Part shown: positions 24,277-31,318 of the stretch, one piece after another | Layout: the number at the start of each line of letters is the position of its first letter | Position numbering within the stretch: position 1 is the first letter of the stretch | Assembly (NCBI GenBank): GCA_902790375.1 | Contig: CADARY010000005.1 | Span: 1 to 64,000 of the forward strand | DNA from: Oscillospiraceae bacterium | GTDB taxonomy: Bacteria > Bacillota > Clostridia > Oscillospirales > Oscillospiraceae | Direction: 5' to 3' | DNA: 64,000 nt | Made by a program: the position numbers and the translations under genes | The notes under the pieces: model-generated | Databases searched by the model: none | What the model saw: only the letters and a program-made list of their open reading frames with translations | Told to the model about the DNA's origin: nothing

Positions 24277-26648
24277 ACGAAACAAGCTACGCTGTCTATT
24301 TCGGCGGGCGTTATCATGAAGACTGGACGGAGGACTATATCCTCTCCATCCACTACGAGAATCGGCGTCAGGTCCAGGCTGGCTGGAACGGCAGCAAGTG
24401 GGTTCCCGTGAGCGGGGATAAGCAGATCTGCGCCCTGCTGCTGTCCTCCTTCTGCCCGGAGCTGATGCAGGACTATTTCCAGTCGGCGGCCACGGTCTAT
24501 GCCGCGGTGCACGAATGCCTCTCCAAGGGACTGAAGCTGGAGCGGCTGTATGAATGCTTTCAGGTGTCCGGCATGCCCCTTGCGGCGCCGGAGCTCATGC
24601 GCCTTTTGATGGATGACTGCGGCATGCGCCTGGAGGAGGCGTACCGCATCACGGCCCGCTGCTGCGACGATCTGAGCTGCGCCGGGATACAGCCCCAGTA
24701 TCTCAAGGCCTATCAGCCCCGCACCGCGCATGTGGTCAGCATTCTGCGCCGCACCATCGACAGCACCCCGGCTCTCATCCACGACAGCCGCCTGAGCGAA
24801 TACCGCAGCCGTTATGGCGCGGTGCGCATGGGGCGGGATCTGCGCCTGGCCTTCCGCTGCCGCGGCGGTCAGATCACCCGGGCTGAGCTTGTGCTCTGGG
24901 GCGATAATTTTGAGCACAGCTGGTCCATGGAGCAGGAAGACAACCTGCATTATGTAAACATTATTATGGACAATACCCCCATGGCCCTCTGGTACGCCTT
25001 CTATGTCGAGACTGAGAGCAGCGCCCACTGGCTGTGTCCGGACGAGACGGGCTACCTGGGGCGCATCCTGCCCCGGCGGGAAGGGGGCTTCCGCCTGACG
25101 GTGTATGCCCCGGACTTCGATACTCCGGCATGGTTTCGCCGCAGCGTCATGTATCAGATCTTCCCGGATCGCTTCGCCTTCTCCGACGACGGCACCGCCG
25201 AGCGCGGCATTGCCTATCATGAGAAGCTGCACCAGACTCCGGAGCTGCACAAGAGCATCGACGAGCCGGTGCGCTATCTGCCCCGCGACTTTGAGCAGCA
25301 CTACAGCCCCGATGATTTTTACGGCGGCACCCTCAAGGGCATTGAGGCAAAGCTCCCCTATCTCAAGGAGCTGGGCGTGAGCTGCGTGTATTTAAATCCC
25401 ATTGTGGAGGCGCGCTCGAACCACCGCTATGACACCTCGGACTACTCCCGGCCTGACCCCATCCTCGGCACGACGGAGGATTTTGAGAACCTTTGCAGGG
25501 CGGCGAAGGAGATGGGGATCCGGCTGATCCTCGACGGCGTGTTTTCCCACACGGGCGCCGACAGCATTTACTTTGACCGCTACGGCAATTACGGCAGCGA
25601 CGGGGCCTGCAGCGGCCCGGGCTCGCCCTTCTATTCGTGGTATGATTTCCACAGCTTTCCGAACGAATACCGCTGCTGGTGGGGCTTTGAGGATCTGCCC
25701 GAGGTCGATGAGCACGATGCGCGCTGGCAGCACTATATCATCACCGGCAAGCACAGCATCATGAAGACCTGGCTGCAGCGGGGCGCCTCCGGCTGGCGGC
25801 TGGATGTGGCGGATGAGCTGCCGGACGACGTGTTGAGCCTGATGCGCGAAGCCGTCAAGGAGCAGGACCCCGACGCTGCCATCATCGGCGAGGTGTGGGA
25901 GGACGCCATCATCAAGGAGAGCTACGGCTCCCGCCGGAAATACGCTCTCGGCACCGCGCTCGACTCGGCAATGAACTATCCGCTGCGCACTGCGGTGATG
26001 GATTTTGCTCACTGGACCATCAACGCCTATGAGCTGCGCGATTTTCTGATCGGCCAGCAGATGAACTACCCCTGGCCCTTCTACTATGCGCTGATGAACC
26101 TGCTGGGCTCCCACGATGTGCCGCGCCTGAAGACCGTTCTGGCAACGGATATCAACCTGCGCGCGATCGGCCGGGAGGATCAGCTTGCCGTGAGCTTCAG
26201 TCCCGAGGGACTGAGGCGGGCGGAGAAGCTTGAGAAGATGTGCGCCGCGCTGCAGTTTGCCCTGCCCGGCGTGCCCAGCATCTACTACGGGGATGAGCAG
26301 GGAATGGAGGGCATCGGCGATCCGTTCAACCGCGCCCCCTTCAGGGAGGGCAGCGAGAGCCTGCACCAGTGGTATATGCATCTTGCCGCCCTGCGCCGGA
26401 GCGCCGCCGCCCTCTCCACCGGGCGGGCCGTCTTCATGGCCGACAACAGCGATGTCCTGCTGGTCCTGCGCTACATCACGGACGGGAAGGATATCTTCGG
26501 AGAAGCGTGCGAGAACAGCGTGTGGCTGTGCGTCATCAACCGCGGTGAAACCGCCCGGGACTACAGCGCCGACTGCAGCGAAGCCGGCCTCGGCGTGCAC
26601 ACCGGTACGGCCGCACCTCTGTCCGGCGAGATCATCCGGCTAAGCTGA
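24264..26648 (+). CDS. GH13 alpha-amylase family enzyme (neopullulanase/cyclomaltodextrinase-like)
   Basis: 794 residues. The (beta/alpha)8 catalytic domain covers about residues 290-700: MYQIFPDRFAF, LNPIVEARSNHRYDTSDY, ILDGVFSHTGADS, GWRLDVADE (nucleophile Asp514), IIGEVWED (acid/base Glu543) and LLGSHDVPR (Asp618). A beta-sandwich domain (about 190-285) precedes it, and a ~180-residue helical region sits at the N-terminus, which is unusual. There is no signal peptide, so it should act inside the cell on glycogen or maltodextrins. The start overlaps glgA by 13 nt and lacks a clear ribosome binding site, consistent with coupling. Confidence 0.88.
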   Translation: MDAVNETSYAVYFGGRYHEDWTEDYILSIHYENRRQVQAGWNGSKWVPVSGDKQICALLLSSFCPELMQDYFQSAATVYAAVHECLSKGLKLERLYECFQVSGMPLAAPELMRLLMDDCGMRLEEAYRITARCCDDLSCAGIQPQYLKAYQPRTAHVVSILRRTIDSTPALIHDSRLSEYRSRYGAVRMGRDLRLAFRCRGGQITRAELVLWGDNFEHSWSMEQEDNLHYVNIIMDNTPMALWYAFYVETESSAHWLCPDETGYLGRILPRREGGFRLTVYAPDFDTPAWFRRSVMYQIFPDRFAFSDDGTAERGIAYHEKLHQTPELHKSIDEPVRYLPRDFEQHYSPDDFYGGTLKGIEAKLPYLKELGVSCVYLNPIVEARSNHRYDTSDYSRPDPILGTTEDFENLCRAAKEMGIRLILDGVFSHTGADSIYFDRYGNYGSDGACSGPGSPFYSWYDFHSFPNEYRCWWGFEDLPEVDEHDARWQHYIITGKHSIMKTWLQRGASGWRLDVADELPDDVLSLMREAVKEQDPDAAIIGEVWEDAIIKESYGSRRKYALGTALDSAMNYPLRTAVMDFAHWTINAYELRDFLIGQQMNYPWPFYYALMNLLGSHDVPRLKTVLATDINLRAIGREDQLAVSFSPEGLRRAEKLEKMCAALQFALPGVPSIYYGDEQGMEGIGDPFNRAPFREGSESLHQWYMHLAALRRSAAALSTGRAVFMADNSDVLLVLRYITDGKDIFGEACENSVWLCVINRGETARDYSADCSEAGLGVHTGTAAPLSGEIIRLS

Positions 26649-26710
26649 AGCTCCGTTTTGTATAATTACACAAATTTTTCTTCTGCGGGCCTGTTCAGGG
26701 CGATCAATAC

Positions 26711-26739
26711 TTGAAAACGCGCCGGCTGTTGGTTATAAT
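26711..26739 (+). promoter_or_regulatory. Promoter for nrdR
   Basis: TTGAAA (26711-26716), 17-bp spacer, TATAAT (26734-26739), about 50 nt upstream of the nrdR start. Confidence 0.75.
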
Positions 26740-26789
26740 TTTCCGCGGATCAAACAGGGTCCGCCGGCGCAGAATTGGGAGAGAGAAAT

Positions 26790-27245
26790 ATGAAATGCCC
26801 GTTTTGCGGTTATACCGAGAGCAAGGTCATTGACTCCCGCCCGGCGGAGGAGAGCACCACCATCCGCCGCCGCCGGGAGTGCCTTGCCTGCCAGAAGCGC
26901 TTCACCACCTATGAGATCATCGAGCGCCTGCCCCTGGTCGTCGTCAAGCGCGACGGAAGCCGCCAGTCCTTCGATAAGGTCAAGCTCATCAACGGCATGG
27001 TCCGCGCCTGCGAAAAGCGGCCGGTCCCCCTTGCCACGCTCGAGGGCATTGCCGACGATATCGAGCAGGAGCTGCAGAGCAATCTGGAGCGCGAGATCAG
27101 CACCGTTGAGATCGGCGAGATGGTCATGTCCCGCCTCAAGGCCGTGGACGAGGTGGCCTACGTCCGTTTCGCTTCGGTCTACCGCAGCTTTAAGGACATC
27201 AACACTTTCATGGAGGAGCTGACCAAGCTCCTGACCGAGAAGTGA
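26790..27245 (+). CDS. nrdR: Transcriptional repressor NrdR
   Basis: 151 residues. It starts [18 protein letters not shown] with the zinc ribbon (CPFC ... CLACQKRF), followed by the ATP-cone domain ([20 protein letters not shown]). NrdR senses the dATP/ATP balance through the cone and represses ribonucleotide reductase genes by binding NrdR boxes. No nrd genes lie in this window. Length and sequence are canonical. The longer frame beginning at 26775 is not preferred. MITE copy 3 starts 2 nt after the stop codon. Confidence 0.97.
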   Translation: MKCPFCGYTESKVIDSRPAEESTTIRRRRECLACQKRFTTYEIIERLPLVVVKRDGSRQSFDKVKLINGMVRACEKRPVPLATLEGIADDIEQELQSNLEREISTVEIGEMVMSRLKAVDEVAYVRFASVYRSFKDINTFMEELTKLLTEK

Positions 27246-27246
27246 T

Positions 27247-27322
27247 CAGGGCAACGCCGCACAGTCCGCCTGCGTCATCTCCTGGGAAATCTGCGCTTTC
27301 CGAATGATGCGGTATTGCCTTA
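27247..27322. mobile_element. MITE copy 3 (shortest, about 72 bp)
   Basis: Body about 27249-27320: GGGCAACGCCGCACAGTCC on the left, GATGCGGTATTGCCT on the right, with TA at 27321-27322 and CA on the left. It carries the same termini and the same GTCATCTCCTGGGAAAT string as copy 1, with the centre deleted. It lies between the convergent nrdR and DUF4363 genes and provides part of the DUF4363 stop codon. Confidence 0.7.
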
Positions 27323-27700
27323 GAACACTGTGCCCCAGCCCGGATGCTCCATTTCCCGGATGCAGTCCAGGCGATAGCGCAGCCGCGCATATACCGCTGG
27401 CAGGGCGCGGATCTCGCCGCGCTGCAGCTCCTGCATGAGCTCGTAGAACATGTCGCTTGCCGCGTCCAGCTCCGGGTGGCGCAGAAACACCCGGGTATAG
27501 CTTCGCGCGGAGAACCAGAGGCGCTTTGCCGCCTCAAACTGCTCCTCGGCATAGCTCGTATCCGCAGCCAGCATGGCCCTTTCCGACAGCTCGAGATGCT
27601 CCAGGATCTCTCCGGTCAGGCGGTCTGCCCGCCGGATGTTCCAGACCGAAACTGCGATCAGGGCAAGCAGCAGCAGCGCCGCGCCGATTTCCCGCTTCAT
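27320..27700 (-). CDS. DUF4363-like small membrane-anchored protein
   Basis: 126 residues from the ATG at 27700, AAGGAGG upstream. An N-terminal helix (IGAALLLLALIAVSVW) anchors a helical domain of about 100 residues (LTGEILEHLELSERAMLAAD, RLWFSARSYTRVFLRHPELDAASDM), matching clostridial DUF4363 proteins. It overlaps the DUF421 gene by 4 nt (ATGA), the usual pairing. The stop TAA is formed at the junction with MITE copy 3. Function unknown; DUF421/DUF4363 pairs may act in the envelope or spores. Confidence 0.75.
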   Translation of the reverse strand: MKREIGAALLLLALIAVSVWNIRRADRLTGEILEHLELSERAMLAADTSYAEEQFEAAKRLWFSARSYTRVFLRHPELDAASDMFYELMQELQRGEIRALPAVYARLRYRLDCIREMEHPGWGTVF

Positions 27701-28377
27701 GCGCCCGCCTCCTTTTCCGCTATATAGCTCTGACCCGCCCGGTTTACCGTCATAAGATAGATCTCCTTTGGCTCGCGCTTTTTCCGGCGCTTGAGCTCCT
27801 CCCGCAGCCATTCGGCGTCATGGCCCAGGGCTTTGAGATTCTTTTCGATGACCCGGCCCTCGCTGATAACGATCAGGGGACAGCCCCCGTCCGGGACCTG
27901 GACCCCCATCTGTTCCGCCGTGGGCGGCAGCGCGGCGGGAAAGGGAATCACGTTCAGACGCCCGTCGGTCTCCAGCACGGCGTACTCCACCTGGCTGAGA
28001 TCGAACATGCCCTGCTTTCTGAGCTCCTGCAGCAGCTCGTCCACCGTGAAGCGGTTTGCGTGCATCTCCCGCTGGTCGATGACACCGCGCGTGACGAGGG
28101 TGCTTGGCCTGCCGAAGAGGAGGGTGCGCAGGCGGATGCTCTTCATGCTCAGCCCCGCAATCAGCACCTCGAAGCAAAAGAGCGTCAGGAGCGGCACAAG
28201 GCCGTTGGCCATGGGGATCCCAACATCCTGCAGCGGGTGAGAGGCCAGGTCCGCGATGAGCGAGGCCACCACAAATTCCGACAGCTCCATCTCGCCGAGC
28301 TGGCGCTTGCCCATCAGGCGCATGGCCAGCAGCAGCGCGAAATAGATAATGCCGGTACGAATGATCACAATCGCCAA
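27697..28377 (-). CDS. DUF421 (YetF-like) membrane protein
   Basis: About 226 residues if started at the TTG at 28377, which has the ideal AGGTGA site 5 nt upstream; a GTG at 28386 is the alternative. N-terminal helices (AIVIIRTGIIYFALLLAMRL, then MGKRQLGEMELSEFVVASLI, LIADLASHP) and a YetF-type soluble domain (LLFGRPSTLVTRGVIDQREM, HANRFTVDELLQELRKQG) identify DUF421. It is translationally coupled to DUF4363 and divergent from the NagB-like gene. The role of this family in the cell envelope is unresolved. Confidence 0.85.
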   Translation of the reverse strand: MAIVIIRTGIIYFALLLAMRLMGKRQLGEMELSEFVVASLIADLASHPLQDVGIPMANGLVPLLTLFCFEVLIAGLSMKSIRLRTLLFGRPSTLVTRGVIDQREMHANRFTVDELLQELRKQGMFDLSQVEYAVLETDGRLNVIPFPAALPPTAEQMGVQVPDGGCPLIVISEGRVIEKNLKALGHDAEWLREELKRRKKREPKEIYLMTVNRAGQSYIAEKEAGA

Positions 28378-28431
28378 TTTTCTCACCTCGGGACATAGTT
28401 TGCCCGAAAAGAGAGAAACTAAAGGTGTCGA

Positions 28432-29139
28432 ATGAAAACCATTATCTGTGAAAACAGTCAGAATCCGCTCTTTGAGGCAGCGGCAGACATCGTCCGCGAA
28501 CAGGTAATGGATGCCAATAGGGAGAGTGTGCTCGCCCTCGCCTGCGGGGAGACGATGAAGCCTCTCTGGGCGCGGCTGGCCGGGCTTTACAGAGAAGGAA
28601 GGCTCAGCCTGCTCAATGCCCGCATCCTCTGCGTGACGGAGCTTTGCGGCGTGGAAGAGACCAAAAGCTGCCGCCACGCGCTGACGGAAGGGCTTTTGAA
28701 GGAAACCGACGCAAAGCCGGAGAATTGCTTTTTCCCGGACCCGGATGCGCCGGAGGACTATGAGCGCCTGATCGGGCGCCTCGGCGGCATCGACCTTGCG
28801 GTGCTCGGCCTCGGGGAGAACTGCCACATCGGCTATAACGAGCCCGGCACCCTCTTTGAATCCCGCACCCATGTCCAGAAGCTCACGGACCGCACGAAGC
28901 GCCAGCTCATAAAGCGGGGCTTTCAGCAGGCCGAACTGCCCGAGATGGCTGTGACCATGGGCATTCGCACACTGACAGAGGCCCGGCGCATCCTTCTTCT
29001 CGCCTCCGGCGCAGAGAAGGCCGCCGCGGTTTACCAGATGCTCTATGCCAAAACCACAAGCTATATCCCCGCGGCCTATCTTCAGATCCCGCCGGAGGTC
29101 ACCGTGCTGCTGGACCGGGAGGCAGCGGAGAAGCTGTAG
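28432..29139 (+). CDS. Divergent glucosamine-6-phosphate deaminase/isomerase-like protein (NagB family)
   Basis: 235 residues, AAAGGTG upstream. The NagB core motif is clear (AVLGLGENCHIGYNEPGTLFESRTH around residues 123-147) as is the C-terminal region (ILLLASGAEKAAAVYQM). The segment that normally reads FNLDEY.GL, holding the active-site Asp72 of NagB, is ILCVTELCGV here, so that Asp is replaced by Thr. The enzyme may have altered activity (isomerase, lactonase-like or regulatory). It precedes glmM and a GlmU-like protein, suggesting amino-sugar phosphate metabolism. Confidence 0.75.
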   Translation: MKTIICENSQNPLFEAAADIVREQVMDANRESVLALACGETMKPLWARLAGLYREGRLSLLNARILCVTELCGVEETKSCRHALTEGLLKETDAKPENCFFPDPDAPEDYERLIGRLGGIDLAVLGLGENCHIGYNEPGTLFESRTHVQKLTDRTKRQLIKRGFQQAELPEMAVTMGIRTLTEARRILLLASGAEKAAAVYQMLYAKTTSYIPAAYLQIPPEVTVLLDREAAEKL

Positions 29140-29252
29140 GGTGATTTCGTTCCGGGAATGGATTAGAGCAATATTATGTAAACAAACGCATGCCGGACAG
29201 GTGGGGAGATTTGCCCGGCAGGCGTTCAATCTCTGAAATTGGAGGAATACAT

Positions 29253-30602
29253 ATGGGTAAATATTTCGGAACCGACGGATTTCGCGGTGAGGCCAACGTC
29301 GGCCTGACCGTGGATCATGCCTTTCGCATCGGCCGTTACCTCGGCTGGTACTACGGACAGGAGCACAAGGCCAAGGTGGTCATCGGCAAGGATACCCGCC
29401 GCTCCAGCTACATGTTCGAAAATGCGCTGTGCGCAGGCCTCACCGCCTCCGGCGCAGACGCTTATCTGCTGCACGTCACCTCTACCCCGAGCGTGTCCTT
29501 CATCGCCCGGGCGGACGATTTCGACTGCGGCATTATGATCTCCGCAAGCCACAACCCCTTCTACGACAACGGCATCAAGCTCCTCAACGGCGACGGGGAA
29601 AAGATGGAGGAGAGCGTGCTGGACGGCATTGAGGAATATCTCGACTCCGACCGGAGCCTGCCCTATGCCACCCGTGACGGCATCGGCTGCACGGTGGACT
29701 ATGCCGCCGGGCGCAACCGCTATATCGGCTATCTCATCTCCCTTGCGACCCGCTCCTACAAGGGCTACAGGATCGGCCTCGACTGCGCCAACGGCAGCAC
29801 CTGGCAGATGGCCAAGAGCGTCTTTGACGCCCTGGGCGCCGACACCCATGTCATCGCAAACCACCCTGACGGCCTGAACATCAATGTCGACTGCGGCTCC
29901 ACGCACCTGGACAATCTCAGGAAATACGTGGTGGAGAACAAGCTCAACCTGGGCTTTGCCTTCGACGGGGACGCGGACCGCTGCCTTGCGGTGGATGAGA
30001 AGGGCAACGAGATCAACGGCGACTTCATCATGTATATCTGTGCAAAATACATGAAGGACAACGGCAGCTTCGGCAATTCCAAGGTGGTCACCACCGTCAT
30101 GAGCAACATGGGCCTTTACAAGGCGCTCGACGAGCTTGGCATCGGCTATGAGAAGACCGCCGTGGGCGACAAGTATGTCGCCGAGAACATGCGCCAGAAC
30201 GGCCATATCCTGGGCGGCGAGCAGTCCGGCCACATCATCTTCGGCCGCCTTGCCAATACCGGCGACGGGCTTCTGACCGCCATCAAGGTCATGGAGGCCG
30301 TGACCGAGACCAAGCAGCCCCTGTCCGCGCTGGCCGACGGCATGGTCATGTACCCGCAGGTGCTGAAAAACGTCATCGTCACCGACAAGGACGAGACCCT
30401 CAACTGTGAAGAGGTCCGGGCCGCCGTGAAAAAGGCGGAGCAGGAGCTCGGCGAGAACGGGCGTGTGCTGCTTCGCAAGAGCGGGACGGAGCCTCTGCTT
30501 CGCGTCATGAGCGAGGCCACCACGAAGGAGCTGTGCGAGGAGAAGGTAGACGACATTATCGCCGCGATGCAGGCGGCGGGAAAGCTGATCCGGGTGAAAT
30601 GA
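29253..30602 (+). CDS. glmM: Phosphoglucosamine mutase
   Basis: 449 residues from the ATG at 29253 with GGAGGA upstream. It begins MGKYFGTDGFRGEAN; the catalytic phosphoserine loop is GIMISASHNPFYDNGIK (Ser99), the metal loop AFDGDADRCLAVDEKG and the sugar loop GEQSGHIIF, and the C-terminal LLRKSGTEPLLRVM binds phosphate. It converts GlcN-6-P to GlcN-1-P for UDP-GlcNAc and so for peptidoglycan. The following gene starts right after its stop, so the two are coupled. Confidence 0.97.
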   Translation: MGKYFGTDGFRGEANVGLTVDHAFRIGRYLGWYYGQEHKAKVVIGKDTRRSSYMFENALCAGLTASGADAYLLHVTSTPSVSFIARADDFDCGIMISASHNPFYDNGIKLLNGDGEKMEESVLDGIEEYLDSDRSLPYATRDGIGCTVDYAAGRNRYIGYLISLATRSYKGYRIGLDCANGSTWQMAKSVFDALGADTHVIANHPDGLNINVDCGSTHLDNLRKYVVENKLNLGFAFDGDADRCLAVDEKGNEINGDFIMYICAKYMKDNGSFGNSKVVTTVMSNMGLYKALDELGIGYEKTAVGDKYVAENMRQNGHILGGEQSGHIIFGRLANTGDGLLTAIKVMEAVTETKQPLSALADGMVMYPQVLKNVIVTDKDETLNCEEVRAAVKKAEQELGENGRVLLRKSGTEPLLRVMSEATTKELCEEKVDDIIAAMQAAGKLIRVK

Positions 30603-30603
30603 C

Positions 30604-31263
30604 ATGATAGAAATCAAAGACCTGTTCGATTTGGACAAGACGATCGCAAAGAAGCTTTTCGAGGGCAAGACCTATCCCTGGGAGGTGCTGGACGATATCA
30701 AGGAGTTTATCCTGGAGCTCGGCCCCACGCTGGACCCGGAGGAATACGACCAGCCCTATGAGGGCGTGTGGGTCGCAAAGGATGCCAAGGTGTTTCCGTC
30801 GGCCTGGCTGGGCGCGCCCTGCATCATCGACCACGGCGCCGAGATCCGCCACTGTGCCTTCATCCGCGGCAGCGCCATCGTCGGCAAAAACGCCGTCGTC
30901 GGCAACTCTGTGGAGCTGAAGAATGTGGTGCTCTTCGACAACGTCCAGACCCCGCATTATAACTACGTGGGCGACAGCGTTCTCGGCTACAAGGCCCACA
31001 TGGGCGCAGGCTCCATCACCTCCAACGTCAAGAGCGACAAGAGCCACGTCGTCGTCAAAAGCCCTGACGGCAACATTGACACCGGGCGCAAAAAGTTCGG
31101 CGCCATGCTGGGGGACTATGTGGAGGTCGGCTGCAACAGCGTGCTCAATCCCGGCACGGTCGTCGGCCGCCATACCAATATCTATCCCACCTCCTGTGTA
31201 CGCGGCGTTATCCCCGCGGACTCCATCTACAAGGATAAGGTGGATATCGTTCTCAAGCGCTGA
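30604..31263 (+). CDS. Left-handed beta-helix acyltransferase-like protein (GlmU C-terminal-like)
   Basis: 219 residues, start 1 nt after the glmM stop. After a helical N-terminal ~60 residues it shows hexapeptide repeats (AWLGAPCIIDHGAEIRHCAF, IRGSAIVGKNAVVGNSVELK, VGCNSVLNPGTVVGRH), with YVGDSVLGYKAHMGAGSITSN resembling the GlmU acetyltransferase active-site loop. There is no N-terminal pyrophosphorylase. It may acetylate GlcN-1-P or bind nucleotide sugar. Coupling to glmM supports a role in UDP-GlcNAc supply. Often annotated UDP-N-acetylglucosamine pyrophosphorylase-related. Confidence 0.8.
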   Translation: MIEIKDLFDLDKTIAKKLFEGKTYPWEVLDDIKEFILELGPTLDPEEYDQPYEGVWVAKDAKVFPSAWLGAPCIIDHGAEIRHCAFIRGSAIVGKNAVVGNSVELKNVVLFDNVQTPHYNYVGDSVLGYKAHMGAGSITSNVKSDKSHVVVKSPDGNIDTGRKKFGAMLGDYVEVGCNSVLNPGTVVGRHTNIYPTSCVRGVIPADSIYKDKVDIVLKR

Positions 31264-31318
31264 ACCCGAGGGAAAGGGGCCGGATCAACAGGAGACAGGG
31301 TGATTCGGGGGTATTCTG

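Noticed and set aside
28378-29229. Long N-terminal extension of the DUF421 frame
   Set aside because: It runs opposite the NagB-like gene. The TTG at 28377 with an ideal AGGTGA site explains the gene.
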